7,426 nt of DNA, taken from assembly GCA_028708195.1 (NCBI GenBank), contig JAQVZK010000112.1:1-7426 (forward strand). The letters are read 5' to 3'. Each line of letters begins with the position of its first letter. Position 1 is the stretch's first letter. The DNA is from Desulfovibrio sp. Its GTDB lineage: Bacteria > Desulfobacterota > Desulfovibrionia > Desulfovibrionales > Desulfovibrionaceae. Both the position numbers and the translations under genes were made by a program. The notes under the pieces were generated by a model. That model saw only the letters and a program-made list of their open reading frames with translations, had not been told where the DNA came from and searched no databases. Shown here piece by piece: positions 1-4,901 of the stretch.

Positions 1-1
1 C

Positions 2-355
2 ATTGGCAATCCTGACTCTGTGCCCGCAGGCCGTTACTCCAAGGCGGCCCTTACCAGCGCCAAACTGTGGGAAGCTCTGCAGCCCGCTCTTATTCAGGGC
101 AACAGCGTGCGTCAGGTGCTGGATTATGTGGCCCGGGGCGAAGTGGACGCCGGTTTTGTGTATGGCACCGATGCCAAGCAGATGGCGGGCAAGGTGGACG
201 TGGCGATGGTTGTGGGCGGCCACGACCCCGTGACGTACCCCATCGCCGTGGCTCTTACGGGCAGCAACCCCAAGATGGGCCAGGCATTTCTTGACTTTGT
301 GCTTTCGCCTGAAGGACAGACCGTGCTGGCCAAGTACGGTTTCGCCAAGCCGTAA
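2..355 (+). CDS. modA: Molybdate ABC transporter substrate-binding protein ModA, C-terminal part (5' truncated)
   Basis: ModA is the periplasmic binding protein that captures molybdate (and usually tungstate) and delivers it to the ModB channel. The reading frame is open from base 2 and gives 117 codons before TAA at 353-355; the N-terminus and signal peptide lie outside the window. The visible part has the family's C-terminal landmarks in order: IGNPDSVPAGRY at the edge, a helix with NSVRQVLDYV, the GEVDAGFVYGTDA block that helps form the anion pocket, TYPIAVAL, and the end motif LAKYGF. A terminator follows before modB, so modA may be transcribed apart from modBC or only partly coupled to them. 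A tungstate-preferring binding protein cannot be excluded from this fragment, but the motifs and the modBC neighbours favour ModA. Confidence 0.93.
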   Translation: MGNPDSVPAGRYSKAALTSAKLWEALQPALIQGNSVRQVLDYVARGEVDAGFVYGTDAKQMAGKVDVAMVVGGHDPVTYPIAVALTGSNPKMGQAFLDFVLSPEGQTVLAKYGFAKP

Positions 356-412
356 GGTTTGGTGGTCGGGGTGCCTTCGGTTATGGTTGAAACGGCCTGC
401 CGGGGCATCCCG

Positions 413-436
413 AAAAAAGCGGGCGGCTTTGCCGCC
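413..436 (-). terminator. Terminator-like hairpin reading leftwards, downstream of modA
   Basis: A perfect 6-bp stem GGCGGC (422-427) / GCCGCC (431-436) closes a TTT loop. On the plus strand it is preceded by six A (413-418) and has no T tract after it. Read on the minus strand, the stem is followed three bases later by TTTTTT, the layout of an intrinsic terminator. It would stop antisense transcription entering modA from the gap. No minus-strand gene is visible, so its use is inferred. Confidence 0.4.
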
Positions 437-464
437 AGCATGCCATAAGCAGTTGTGCCCTGCC

Positions 465-497
465 GCGCCGGGCGTTGTCAGCGCCCGGCGCTGTTTT
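465..497 (+). terminator. Intrinsic terminator between modA and modB
   Basis: A perfect 10-bp GC-rich stem, GCGCCGGGCG (465-474) with CGCCCGGCGC (482-491), encloses a 7-base loop and is followed by TGTTTT. It lies 110 bp after the modA stop and 243 bp before the modB start. It probably ends or attenuates the modA transcript, so modBC would need read-through or a promoter of its own. The T tract is short and interrupted, so termination may be partial. Confidence 0.75.
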
Positions 498-676
498 GCA
501 TCTGCAAAATTCGTGAGATATTGCCCGAGCCATCGGGGCCGTTGCCTGCCATTGCCCGTGCATGGGCTGCGCTGATCTGTGTACTGCCGGGTGCGTTGCC
601 CTGCGGGCACATGTCCGGCGGGCGGCGTTGCAGGGCGCGGATTAGAGAGTACGGGAACACGTTGTTGCGGCAAGCA

Positions 677-718
677 GCAGGCGGCAAACGGCAGGCGGCA
701 AACGGCAGGCAGCAGGCA
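677..718 (+). repeat. 14-bp tandem repeat upstream of modB
   Basis: The unit GCAGGCGGCAAACG occurs twice without error (677-690 and 691-704). A degenerate third copy, GCAGGCAGCAGGCA (705-718), follows. It stops six bases before the modB Shine-Dalgarno. The unit is not a multiple of three, which argues against coding use. Such a tract can change copy number by slippage, which would alter the distance between any upstream promoter and the ribosome binding site. Confidence 0.85.
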
Positions 719-723
719 GTAGT

Positions 724-730
724 GGAGGGG
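724..730 (+). promoter_or_regulatory. modB: modB ribosome binding site
   Basis: GGAGGGG sits nine bases before the ATG at 740. It is the only strong Shine-Dalgarno near this frame and decides the modB start against the longer in-frame upstream extension. Confidence 0.75.
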
Positions 731-739
731 TGGTCTTTG

Positions 740-1423
740 ATGGATTTTGACGGCATTTCAATCTGGAGCCCGCTGGAGCTTTCGCTCCGGGTGGCGGGGA
801 CAGCCACACTGGTTTCCTTTGTGGCGGCCACGCTCATGGCTTGGGTGCTGGCCAGAAAAAAAGGTCCCATGCCCGCCCTGTTGGACGCTTTGTGCACGTT
901 GCCTCTGGTTTTGCCGCCCACGGTGCTTGGCTACTATCTTATTTTGTTGGTGGGCAGGCGCGGTTTTTTTGGTCCAGCGCTGTCCGAGATGGGCATCAAC
1001 CTCATATTTTCGTGGAAGGGAGCGGTGGTCGCGGCCACGGTGGTGGTTTTTCCGCTCATTTATAAATCCGCCAGAGCCGCCTTGGAGCAGGTGGATCCGC
1101 AGATGGAGAACGCCGCAAGGACGCTGGGCGCGTCAGAGTGGCGCGTGTTTATCAGCGTATCCTTGCCGCTGGCCTGGAAGGGGATTTTTGCCGGGCTCAT
1201 GCTGGCTTTTGCGCGGGGGATGGGCGAATTTGGCGCGACCCTCATGATTGCGGGCAACATTCCCGGCAAGACCCAGACCCTGGCCCTGGCGATTTATGAC
1301 GCTTTTCAGGCGGGCAACGACGTGCAGGCTACCTGGCTTGTCATTGTCACTTCGATGGCTTGTGTGAGCCTGCTCATGGCGGCAGAATTGCTGTTGAAAC
1401 TGAAAAGGCGGCGGCGGCAATGA
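740..1423 (+). CDS. modB: Molybdate ABC transporter permease ModB
   Basis: ModB is the inner-membrane channel subunit; as a homodimer it takes molybdate from ModA and is driven by ModC. The product is 227 aa, the normal family length. Hydrophobic segments alternate with short loops (about residues 16-37, 46-71, 92-108, 148-170 and 198-220). The EAA coupling motif that docks on the ATPase is clear at about 123-149: ENAARTLGASEWRVFISVSL followed by PLAWKGI. The stretch RGMGEFGATLMIAGNIPGKTQT (159-180) is typical of ModB/CysT-type permeases. The start is set by the Shine-Dalgarno at 724-730; the protein ends in a basic KLKRRRRQ tail. The stop overlaps the modC start by four bases, pointing to translational coupling. 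A sulfate or tungstate permease is less likely given the ModA neighbour. Confidence 0.95.
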   Translation: MDFDGISIWSPLELSLRVAGTATLVSFVAATLMAWVLARKKGPMPALLDALCTLPLVLPPTVLGYYLILLVGRRGFFGPALSEMGINLIFSWKGAVVAATVVVFPLIYKSARAALEQVDPQMENAARTLGASEWRVFISVSLPLAWKGIFAGLMLAFARGMGEFGATLMIAGNIPGKTQTLALAIYDAFQAGNDVQATWLVIVTSMACVSLLMAAELLLKLKRRRRQ

Positions 1424-2205
1424 TTTCACTGCGCTTGTACAAGAACTTTAAAAACGCGGCTGTGCCCTTCAGCCTGGATGTGGACTATGAAATCGGCGGG
1501 GAGCACAAAAATGTCGTGCTTTTCGGCCCTTCCGGTTCGGGCAAAAGCCTGACCATGCAGTGTCTTGCCGGGCTTGTGCGGCCCGATTCTGGCTATATCC
1601 GCCTTGGCTCGCGCACGCTTTATGACGGCGGCAGCAATGTTTTCGTGCCTGTCCAGCGCCGCAGGATAGGGTACATGTTTCAGGATTATGCGTTGTTTCC
1701 GCATCTGACCCTGTTGCAAAATGTGGCCTACAGCGGCACCGGCCTGTGCCCCTGGCGCGTAGGCCCGGCCCAGCAGGAGCGTGCGCAGGGTGTGCTTGAG
1801 CGGTTTGGCATTGGTCATCTGGCCCGCAGTCTGCCTTCGCAGCTTTCTGGTGGGCAGCGCCAGCGCGCGGCTTTGGCCCGGGCGCTCAATGCCGACCCCG
1901 AACTTCTATTGCTGGACGAACCTTTTTCGGCCCTTGACCCGCTGTTGCGTGAGCGCCTGCGGGAGGAACTGCTGGAACTGATGGCGGATCTTACCATCCC
2001 GGCGGTCATCATTACACATGACCCCGGCGATGTGGACGTGTTTGCTGGCAGCCTTATCCTGTACGACCACGGCCACGCCCGAATGGTGTCGGACTACGCC
2101 GAACTTCGACGTAATTTCGACAGTGCGGGCTGCTGCCTGCGCCATTTGCAGGGGCAGGAGGCAGACATCTGCCGGGGGCAGAACAAACTGAAGCCGGGCA
2201 ACTGA
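1420..2205 (+). CDS. modC: Molybdate ABC transporter ATP-binding protein ModC, short form without TOBE region
   Basis: ModC is the cytoplasmic ATPase that powers molybdate import through ModB. All nucleotide-binding landmarks are present: Walker A GPSGSGKS (36-43), Q-loop Gln88 in YMFQDYALFPHL, signature LSGGQRQR (142-149), Walker B LLLLDEP (162-168), D-loop SALD (170-173) and switch His200 in IITHD. The start is the ATG of an ATGA overlap with the modB stop; its own Shine-Dalgarno is weak (AAGG 11 bases upstream), which fits coupling. At 261 aa it is about 90 residues shorter than canonical ModC: only about 60 residues follow the H-loop, so the C-terminal TOBE region that binds molybdate and gives feedback control is absent. 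The tail (…CCLRHLQGQEADICRGQNKLKPGN) shows no known domain. A strong terminator follows, so this is a natural gene end. Confidence 0.93.
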   Translation: MISLRLYKNFKNAAVPFSLDVDYEIGGEHKNVVLFGPSGSGKSLTMQCLAGLVRPDSGYIRLGSRTLYDGGSNVFVPVQRRRIGYMFQDYALFPHLTLLQNVAYSGTGLCPWRVGPAQQERAQGVLERFGIGHLARSLPSQLSGGQRQRAALARALNADPELLLLDEPFSALDPLLRERLREELLELMADLTIPAVIITHDPGDVDVFAGSLILYDHGHARMVSDYAELRRNFDSAGCCLRHLQGQEADICRGQNKLKPGN

Positions 2206-2270
2206 AGCCATCTCGCAGAGGCCGCTCCACTGAGGTTTTCTCGCATGAAATGCCGCGCCTTCACGGGCGC

Positions 2271-2314
2271 AACAGCGCACAGCCAACGCGACTCTGGCTG
2301 TGCGCTGTTTTTTT
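2271..2314 (+). terminator. Strong intrinsic terminator after modC
   Basis: A perfect 15-bp stem, AACAGCGCACAGCCA (2271-2285) with TGGCTGTGCGCTGTT (2295-2309), has a 9-base loop and runs directly into seven T (2308-2314). It lies 65 bp after the modC stop and ends the mod transcription unit, separating it from the fumarase genes. Confidence 0.93.
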
Positions 2315-2460
2315 GCGATTTTGCGGGGCAGAATAATGCTGGGCCAGTGGCATGACTGAAGGGCCACTTTATGACCATCTTTTCCGGTAGAATGACACTG
2401 TTGAAATGCGGAGGGTTTCAACGTTGTTCTGCTCCAAGAATAAAGGTTTCCGGGGGAGGT

Positions 2461-2498
2461 GGGGGAGGCGACCCTTTTGTAAAAGCCTTCGCCCCCCC
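2461..2498 (+). repeat. GC-rich hairpin, possible dispersed repeat
   Basis: GGGGG-A-GGCGA (2461-2471) pairs with TCGCC-CCCCC (2489-2498) around a small internal loop and an inner hairpin CTTTT-GT-AAAAG (2474-2485); A2466 is bulged. The layout, G-run then a C-T4/A4-G centre then a C-run, resembles dispersed intergenic hairpins that I recall from Desulfovibrio genomes, though I cannot verify this copy. There is no T tract after it, so it is not a classical terminator. It may act as a transcription barrier or stabilise an RNA end. Confidence 0.6.
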
Positions 2499-2538
2499 GC
2501 AAAGCTTTCGCTCCTCCACAAAACCTTCGCTCCCCGTA
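2482..2538 (+). repeat. 19-bp imperfect tandem triplicate
   Basis: Three consecutive 19-base units read AAAGCCTTCGCCCCCCCGC (2482-2500), AAAGCTTTCGCTCCTCCAC (2501-2519) and AAAACCTTCGCTCCCCGTA (2520-2538). The shared core is AAA-R-C-Y-TTCGC-Y-CC. The first unit is also the right arm of the preceding hairpin, so units 2 and 3 could offer alternative pairing partners for the G-rich left arm. No function is known. Confidence 0.6.
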
Positions 2539-2701
2539 ACCATGTCATTGTGTGCCTGCTTTTCAGCAAAAGTATTGTGCGTGGTGAAAAATCTTGTTTT
2601 CCGGGTGGATGGGCTTGCCTTCGGGGGCTGTTCCTGCTTTGCTTGCAGCAGCGCATGTGGTTGTTGCCGCGTATGGCGCTCAAAGAGGAAAAATGTGGGA
2701 T

Positions 2702-3547
2702 ATGAAAGAAATCGCCGTTGAAGTGATATCGCAGGCTGTGGCGCGTCTGGCTGTGCAAGCCTGTTGCCAACTGCCCCGTGACGTTCAGGATGCCTTGTCC
2801 TGTGCCCGTAATGAAGAGGCTTCGCCCACGGGGCGTGCCATTCTGGAGCAATTGATGGACAATGCCGATCTGGCTCGGGCAGAAAATATGCCCATATGTC
2901 AGGACACTGGTTTGGCCGTCATCTTTGCAGATGTGGGTCAGGACGTGCGTATTGTGGGCGGGGATTTTGAGTCAGCCATTCATGAGGGCGTGCGGCGCGG
3001 CTATTCACAGGGCTATTTGCGCAAATCGTGCGTGGCGGAGCCGCTTTTTGAGCGCAAGAACACTGGCGACAATACACCTGCGGTCATTCATACCAGGATT
3101 GTGCCGGGCGATATCTTGCGTTTGCGGCTGGCTCCCAAGGGGGCGGGGTCTGAAAACAAGAGCCTGCTCAAAATGCTGGTGCCCGCCGACGGGCTTGAAG
3201 GTGTGCGCCGTGTGGTGCTGGAGGCCGTACAAGTCGCTGGTCCCAGCGCCTGTCCGCCTTTTGTGGTCGGCGTGGGTATTGGCGGCACGATGGAAGTGGC
3301 GGCTCTTTGCGCCAAGCGTGCCGCCGCGCGCGATATTGAAAGCCACAACCCCGACCCAAGGTACGGGGCTCTGGAAGGGCTCCTGCTTGATATGGTCAAC
3401 AGAACGGGCATCGGCCCACAGGGATTCGGCGGCCTTGTGACCGCGCTCAAGGTGCATGTGGAGTGGGCTCCCACCCATATTGCGTCTTTGCCTGTGGCTG
3501 TGAACATTAATTGCCATGCGGCGCGTCACGCCCAGGTTGAACTGTAG
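2702..3547 (+). CDS. Class I (iron-sulfur) fumarate hydratase / L-tartrate dehydratase, alpha subunit
   Basis: With the beta subunit this forms the cytoplasmic, oxygen-sensitive enzyme that hydrates fumarate to L-malate; the family also includes L-tartrate dehydratases. The 281-aa product has the expected length of the split alpha subunit. The three cysteines expected to hold the [4Fe-4S] cluster are present: Cys66 in PICQDTG, Cys184 in PSACPPF and Cys271 in NINCHAARHA. Asp68 of CQDTG is the proposed acid/base residue. GVGIGGTMEVAALCAKRA (190-207) is a further family signature. The start is uncertain: ATG at 2702 (MKEIAVE) fits family N-termini, while ATG at 2693 (MWDMKEI) is possible; AGAGGA at 2684-2689 lies 12 bases from the first and three from the second. 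Beta follows nine bases after the stop. Names vary (fumA, ttdA), and substrate cannot be fixed from sequence; fumarase is favoured. Confidence 0.93.
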   Translation: MKEIAVEVISQAVARLAVQACCQLPRDVQDALSCARNEEASPTGRAILEQLMDNADLARAENMPICQDTGLAVIFADVGQDVRIVGGDFESAIHEGVRRGYSQGYLRKSCVAEPLFERKNTGDNTPAVIHTRIVPGDILRLRLAPKGAGSENKSLLKMLVPADGLEGVRRVVLEAVQVAGPSACPPFVVGVGIGGTMEVAALCAKRAAARDIESHNPDPRYGALEGLLLDMVNRTGIGPQGFGGLVTALKVHVEWAPTHIASLPVAVNINCHAARHAQVEL

Positions 3548-3551
3548 GAGG
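3546..3551 (+). promoter_or_regulatory. Ribosome binding site of the beta subunit, overlapping the alpha stop
   Basis: AGGAGG begins inside the TAG stop of the alpha gene (3545-3547) and ends five bases before the beta ATG at 3557. A ribosome finishing alpha would sit over this site, so the two subunits are probably made in equal amounts. Confidence 0.85.
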
Positions 3552-3556
3552 CCGTT

Positions 3557-4120
3557 ATGGCAGATCAGAACGTCAAGCGAATCACGGCCCCCTTTGACGA
3601 CGCCACAGCCCGGTCTTTGCGCGCAGGCGACAGGGTGCTTATTACAGGCACATTACTGGCTGCGCGCGATGCGGCGCACAAGCGTATGGTGGAAAGTCTG
3701 AAAAGAGGCGAAGCCCTGCCCGTGGATATGAGGGGTGCGGTTGTGTACTACGTGGGGCCAAGCCCTGCGCGTCCTGGCCAGGTCATTGGCGCAGCCGGGC
3801 CGACAACGTCAGGCCGGATGGACTCCTATACGCCGCAGCTGTTGCAGCAGGGCCTCAAGGGCATGATTGGCAAGGGCTACCGTAATGAGGAAGTGGCGCA
3901 AGCCCTGCGGCGGTATGAAGCGCCGTACCTTGCGGCCATTGGCGGGGCCGGGGCGCTGGTGGCCCGCAGCATCAAAAAATATACTGTGCTGGCCTATGCG
4001 GATCTTGGCCCGGAGGCTCTGGCCGCCCTGGAGGTTGAGGACTTTCCTGCCATTGTGGTTATGGATGTTCAAGGCGGCAATTATTATGAAGAGGGTCAGA
4101 AGCCTTTTAATCGACTGTAG
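3557..4120 (+). CDS. Class I (iron-sulfur) fumarate hydratase / L-tartrate dehydratase, beta subunit
   Basis: This is the C-terminal half of the class I fumarase, made as a separate 187-aa protein; it completes the active site at the interface with alpha. The family's blocks are visible: LRAGDRVLITGTLLAARDAAHKR (21-43), with the conserved Arg-Asp and His of ARDAAH; YYVGPSPARPGQVIGAAGPTTSGRMDSYTP (64-93), whose GPTTSGRM loop carries the Thr proposed as catalytic base; MIGKG (103-107); and YLAAIGGAGALVA (124-136). The strong Shine-Dalgarno and nine-base gap mark an operon with alpha. In many bacteria the two halves are one polypeptide of about 550 aa; here they are split, as in other anaerobes and archaea. 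No terminator follows directly; the first one on this strand is about 230 bp downstream. Confidence 0.93.
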   Translation: MADQNVKRITAPFDDATARSLRAGDRVLITGTLLAARDAAHKRMVESLKRGEALPVDMRGAVVYYVGPSPARPGQVIGAAGPTTSGRMDSYTPQLLQQGLKGMIGKGYRNEEVAQALRRYEAPYLAAIGGAGALVARSIKKYTVLAYADLGPEALAALEVEDFPAIVVMDVQGGNYYEEGQKPFNRL

Positions 4121-4211
4121 TGGCAAAACTGGCAAAACATTTTTCAGACTTTTTTATGCTGTGGTTATGCAGCGATAGTGCTGTGATTCTGGCATTGTTC
4201 TGGTATTTTGT

Positions 4212-4239
4212 TTGCGTGGCAGAAGCGTTTCTGTACAAT
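4212..4239 (+). promoter_or_regulatory. Possible sigma-70 promoter inside the AT-rich gap
   Basis: TTGCGT (4212-4217) and TACAAT (4234-4239) are 16 bases apart. The -10 matches consensus at five of six positions, the -35 only at three. Transcription from here would run about 165 bases to the terminator-like hairpin ending at 4412, without a plausible coding frame. Such pairs occur by chance in AT-rich DNA. Confidence 0.25.
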
Positions 4240-4306
4240 GGCTACAAAGACCATCGGGTGCATTTCTTGATGCCCTCGGTCATTGTTTATGGTTGCTGTA
4301 AACGTT

Positions 4307-4328
4307 CATTTACAATATTTTGTAAGTG
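4307..4328 (+). other. Inverted repeat / RNA hairpin
   Basis: CATTTACAA (4307-4315) pairs with TTGTAAGTG (4320-4328) over nine base pairs including one G-T wobble, with a TATT loop. It lies 20 bases before the terminator-like hairpin and could be a structural element of a non-coding transcript or of the fumarase 3' end. Confidence 0.5.
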
Positions 4329-4348
4329 CTGAATGTGTAGCGTGCACG

Positions 4349-4412
4349 GCATTGCTGGTTGGTTGATCTGCCCGCAAAGTATCCAATGCAGCCAGCAGTG
4401 CGGATTTTTTTT
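4349..4412 (+). terminator. Terminator-like long hairpin with T8 tract
   Basis: GCATTGCTGG (4349-4358) pairs with CCAGCAGTGC (4392-4401) over ten base pairs with one wobble. TTGG (4359-4362) and CCAA (4383-4386) extend the stem past a bulge. The outer stem is followed by GGA and eight T (4405-4412). An alternative fold pairs CCGCA (4372-4376) with TGCGG (4399-4403), placing the stem end one base from the T tract. It is either the fumarase operon terminator with a 230-base 3' UTR, or the end of a separate small RNA. Confidence 0.6.
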
Positions 4413-4794
4413 GATTTTGACCGTTGCCGTAATTGACGGACAAGAGTTTTCTGGCTGGCTATGGCAACGTGGCCAAAACTATGGTTTGGCAGGCTGTACA
4501 CGAAGATATGATTGCAACACGTTGAAAAAATATGAAAATTATGCGAATCACCAGAGAAGGCCGAAAATTACACGGCAAATTTTTTGCAAGCGTGGACATG
4601 ACTGTTATCTCGTGGTATCAATTGCACATATCATGACATTCGTGCTTTTGGCGAGCGGCGATGGAACCTTGATTCTTTTAAATTCAAATTTTTTAATAAA
4701 CGGCAGACGTCCTTTTAAGGAAAAGCCCTTTCCAATCCGGCAAAAATCTTTGCCCCTCAATAGCCAGCGGTTAAAGCGTATAAAGAATCCAGGC

Positions 4795-4815
4795 TGCAAC
4801 ACGTATACTGTTGCA
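4795..4815 (+). promoter_or_regulatory. Inverted repeat upstream of alr, possible operator
   Basis: TGCAACA (4795-4801) and TGTTGCA (4809-4815) form a perfect 7-bp inverted repeat around the spacer CGTATAC. The right arm overlaps the probable alr -35 hexamer, where a dimeric repressor would sit. The ten-base left part TGCAACACGT also occurs at 4513-4522. The regulator is unknown, and a perfect 7-bp repeat alone can arise by chance in a window of this size. Confidence 0.4.
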
Positions 4816-4839
4816 TGTGTAAGCCCTTATTTATATACG
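4811..4839 (+). promoter_or_regulatory. Probable alr promoter
   Basis: A -35-like TTGCAT (4811-4816) is followed by an AT-rich -10 zone offering TATACG (4834-4839, spacer 17) or TATATA (4832-4837, spacer 15). Start of transcription would fall near 4845, giving a leader of roughly 57 bases. This is the best promoter candidate between the terminator-like hairpin at 4349-4412 and the alr start. Confidence 0.4.
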
Positions 4840-4869
4840 CAGATGATCTCATGTACTGATAATCTCGGC

Positions 4870-4896
4870 CTGGATATTGCGCTATCCGGCAGGAGG
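4870..4896 (+). promoter_or_regulatory. alr: alr leader hairpin and ribosome binding site
   Basis: CTGGATA (4870-4876) pairs with TATCCGG (4883-4889), with one wobble, around a six-base loop. One base later comes the strong Shine-Dalgarno AGGAGG (4891-4896), five bases before the GTG at 4902. The Shine-Dalgarno fixes the GTG as the start. The hairpin may tune access of the ribosome or stabilise the mRNA 5' end; it does not itself hide the site. Confidence 0.6.
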
Positions 4897-4901
4897 ACGC
4901 T

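Larger units (their letters stand above)
356..739. other. modA-modB intergenic region (384 bp)
   Basis: No convincing gene is seen here. The modB frame stays open upstream to about 455, but the extra 95 codons are rich in Arg, Ala, Gly and Cys, lack membrane-protein character, run through a terminator hairpin and a tandem repeat, and do not resemble a ModB N-terminus. The gap holds a minus-strand terminator-like hairpin, a plus-strand terminator, minor hairpins such as TGCCC-TGC-GGGCA (597-609), a 14-bp tandem repeat and the modB Shine-Dalgarno. I could not identify a convincing -35/-10 pair; if modBC has its own promoter it should lie between about 498 and 720. Confidence 0.7.
2315..2701. 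other. Leader region upstream of the fumarase genes (387 bp)
   Basis: No gene is supported. The fumarase alpha frame stays open upstream to about 2594, but the added residues have no family match and no Shine-Dalgarno. The region holds a GC-rich hairpin and a 19-bp imperfect triplicate, then plain sequence up to the ribosome binding site. The fumarase promoter should lie between about 2540 and 2680; the best pair I can find, TTGTGT (2548-2553) and TATTGT (2573-2578), has a 19-base spacer and a poor -10, so I do not call it. A short hairpin CTTTT-CAGC-AAAAG overlaps that spot. Confidence 0.6.
4121..4901. other. AT-rich non-coding gap between the fumarase genes and alr (781 bp)
   Basis: Composition drops to about 39% GC over 4501-4740 by hand count, against about 70% in a sampled line of alr (5281-5340). 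The longest open frame, 4333-4938, has no Shine-Dalgarno, crosses a terminator hairpin, overlaps the start of alr and gives a Cys-rich product that I do not recognise; I treat it as non-coding. The gap starts with a small direct repeat TGGCAAAAC x2 (4121-4138). It then holds a possible promoter, hairpins at 4307-4328 and 4472-4490 (GCCAAA/TTTGGC), a terminator-like structure, an inverted repeat with a probable alr promoter, and a hairpin next to the alr ribosome binding site. It may be a degenerate or imported segment or an extended regulatory region. Confidence 0.65.

Noticed and set aside
455..739. In-frame upstream extension of modB (95 codons)
   Set aside because: It crosses a perfect terminator hairpin and a tandem repeat, is Arg/Cys/Gly-rich, and would make ModB far longer than its family. 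The strong Shine-Dalgarno supports the ATG at 740.
2346..2368. AGTGGC/GCCACT inverted repeat after the modC terminator
   Set aside because: Only six base pairs with an 11-base loop and no T tract; expected by chance.
2594..2701. In-frame upstream extension of the fumarase alpha subunit
   Set aside because: The extra residues have no family counterpart, and the ribosome binding site lies at 2684-2689, pointing to a start at 2693 or 2702.
4120..4332. 70-aa hydrophobic frame starting with GTG inside the fumarase beta stop
   Set aside because: There is no Shine-Dalgarno in front of the GTG, and the product shows no family features beyond hydrophobicity from T-rich codons.
4605..4802. 65-aa basic frame on the minus strand of the AT-rich gap
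   Set aside because: No recognisable motif or family and no supporting context; most likely a chance frame.
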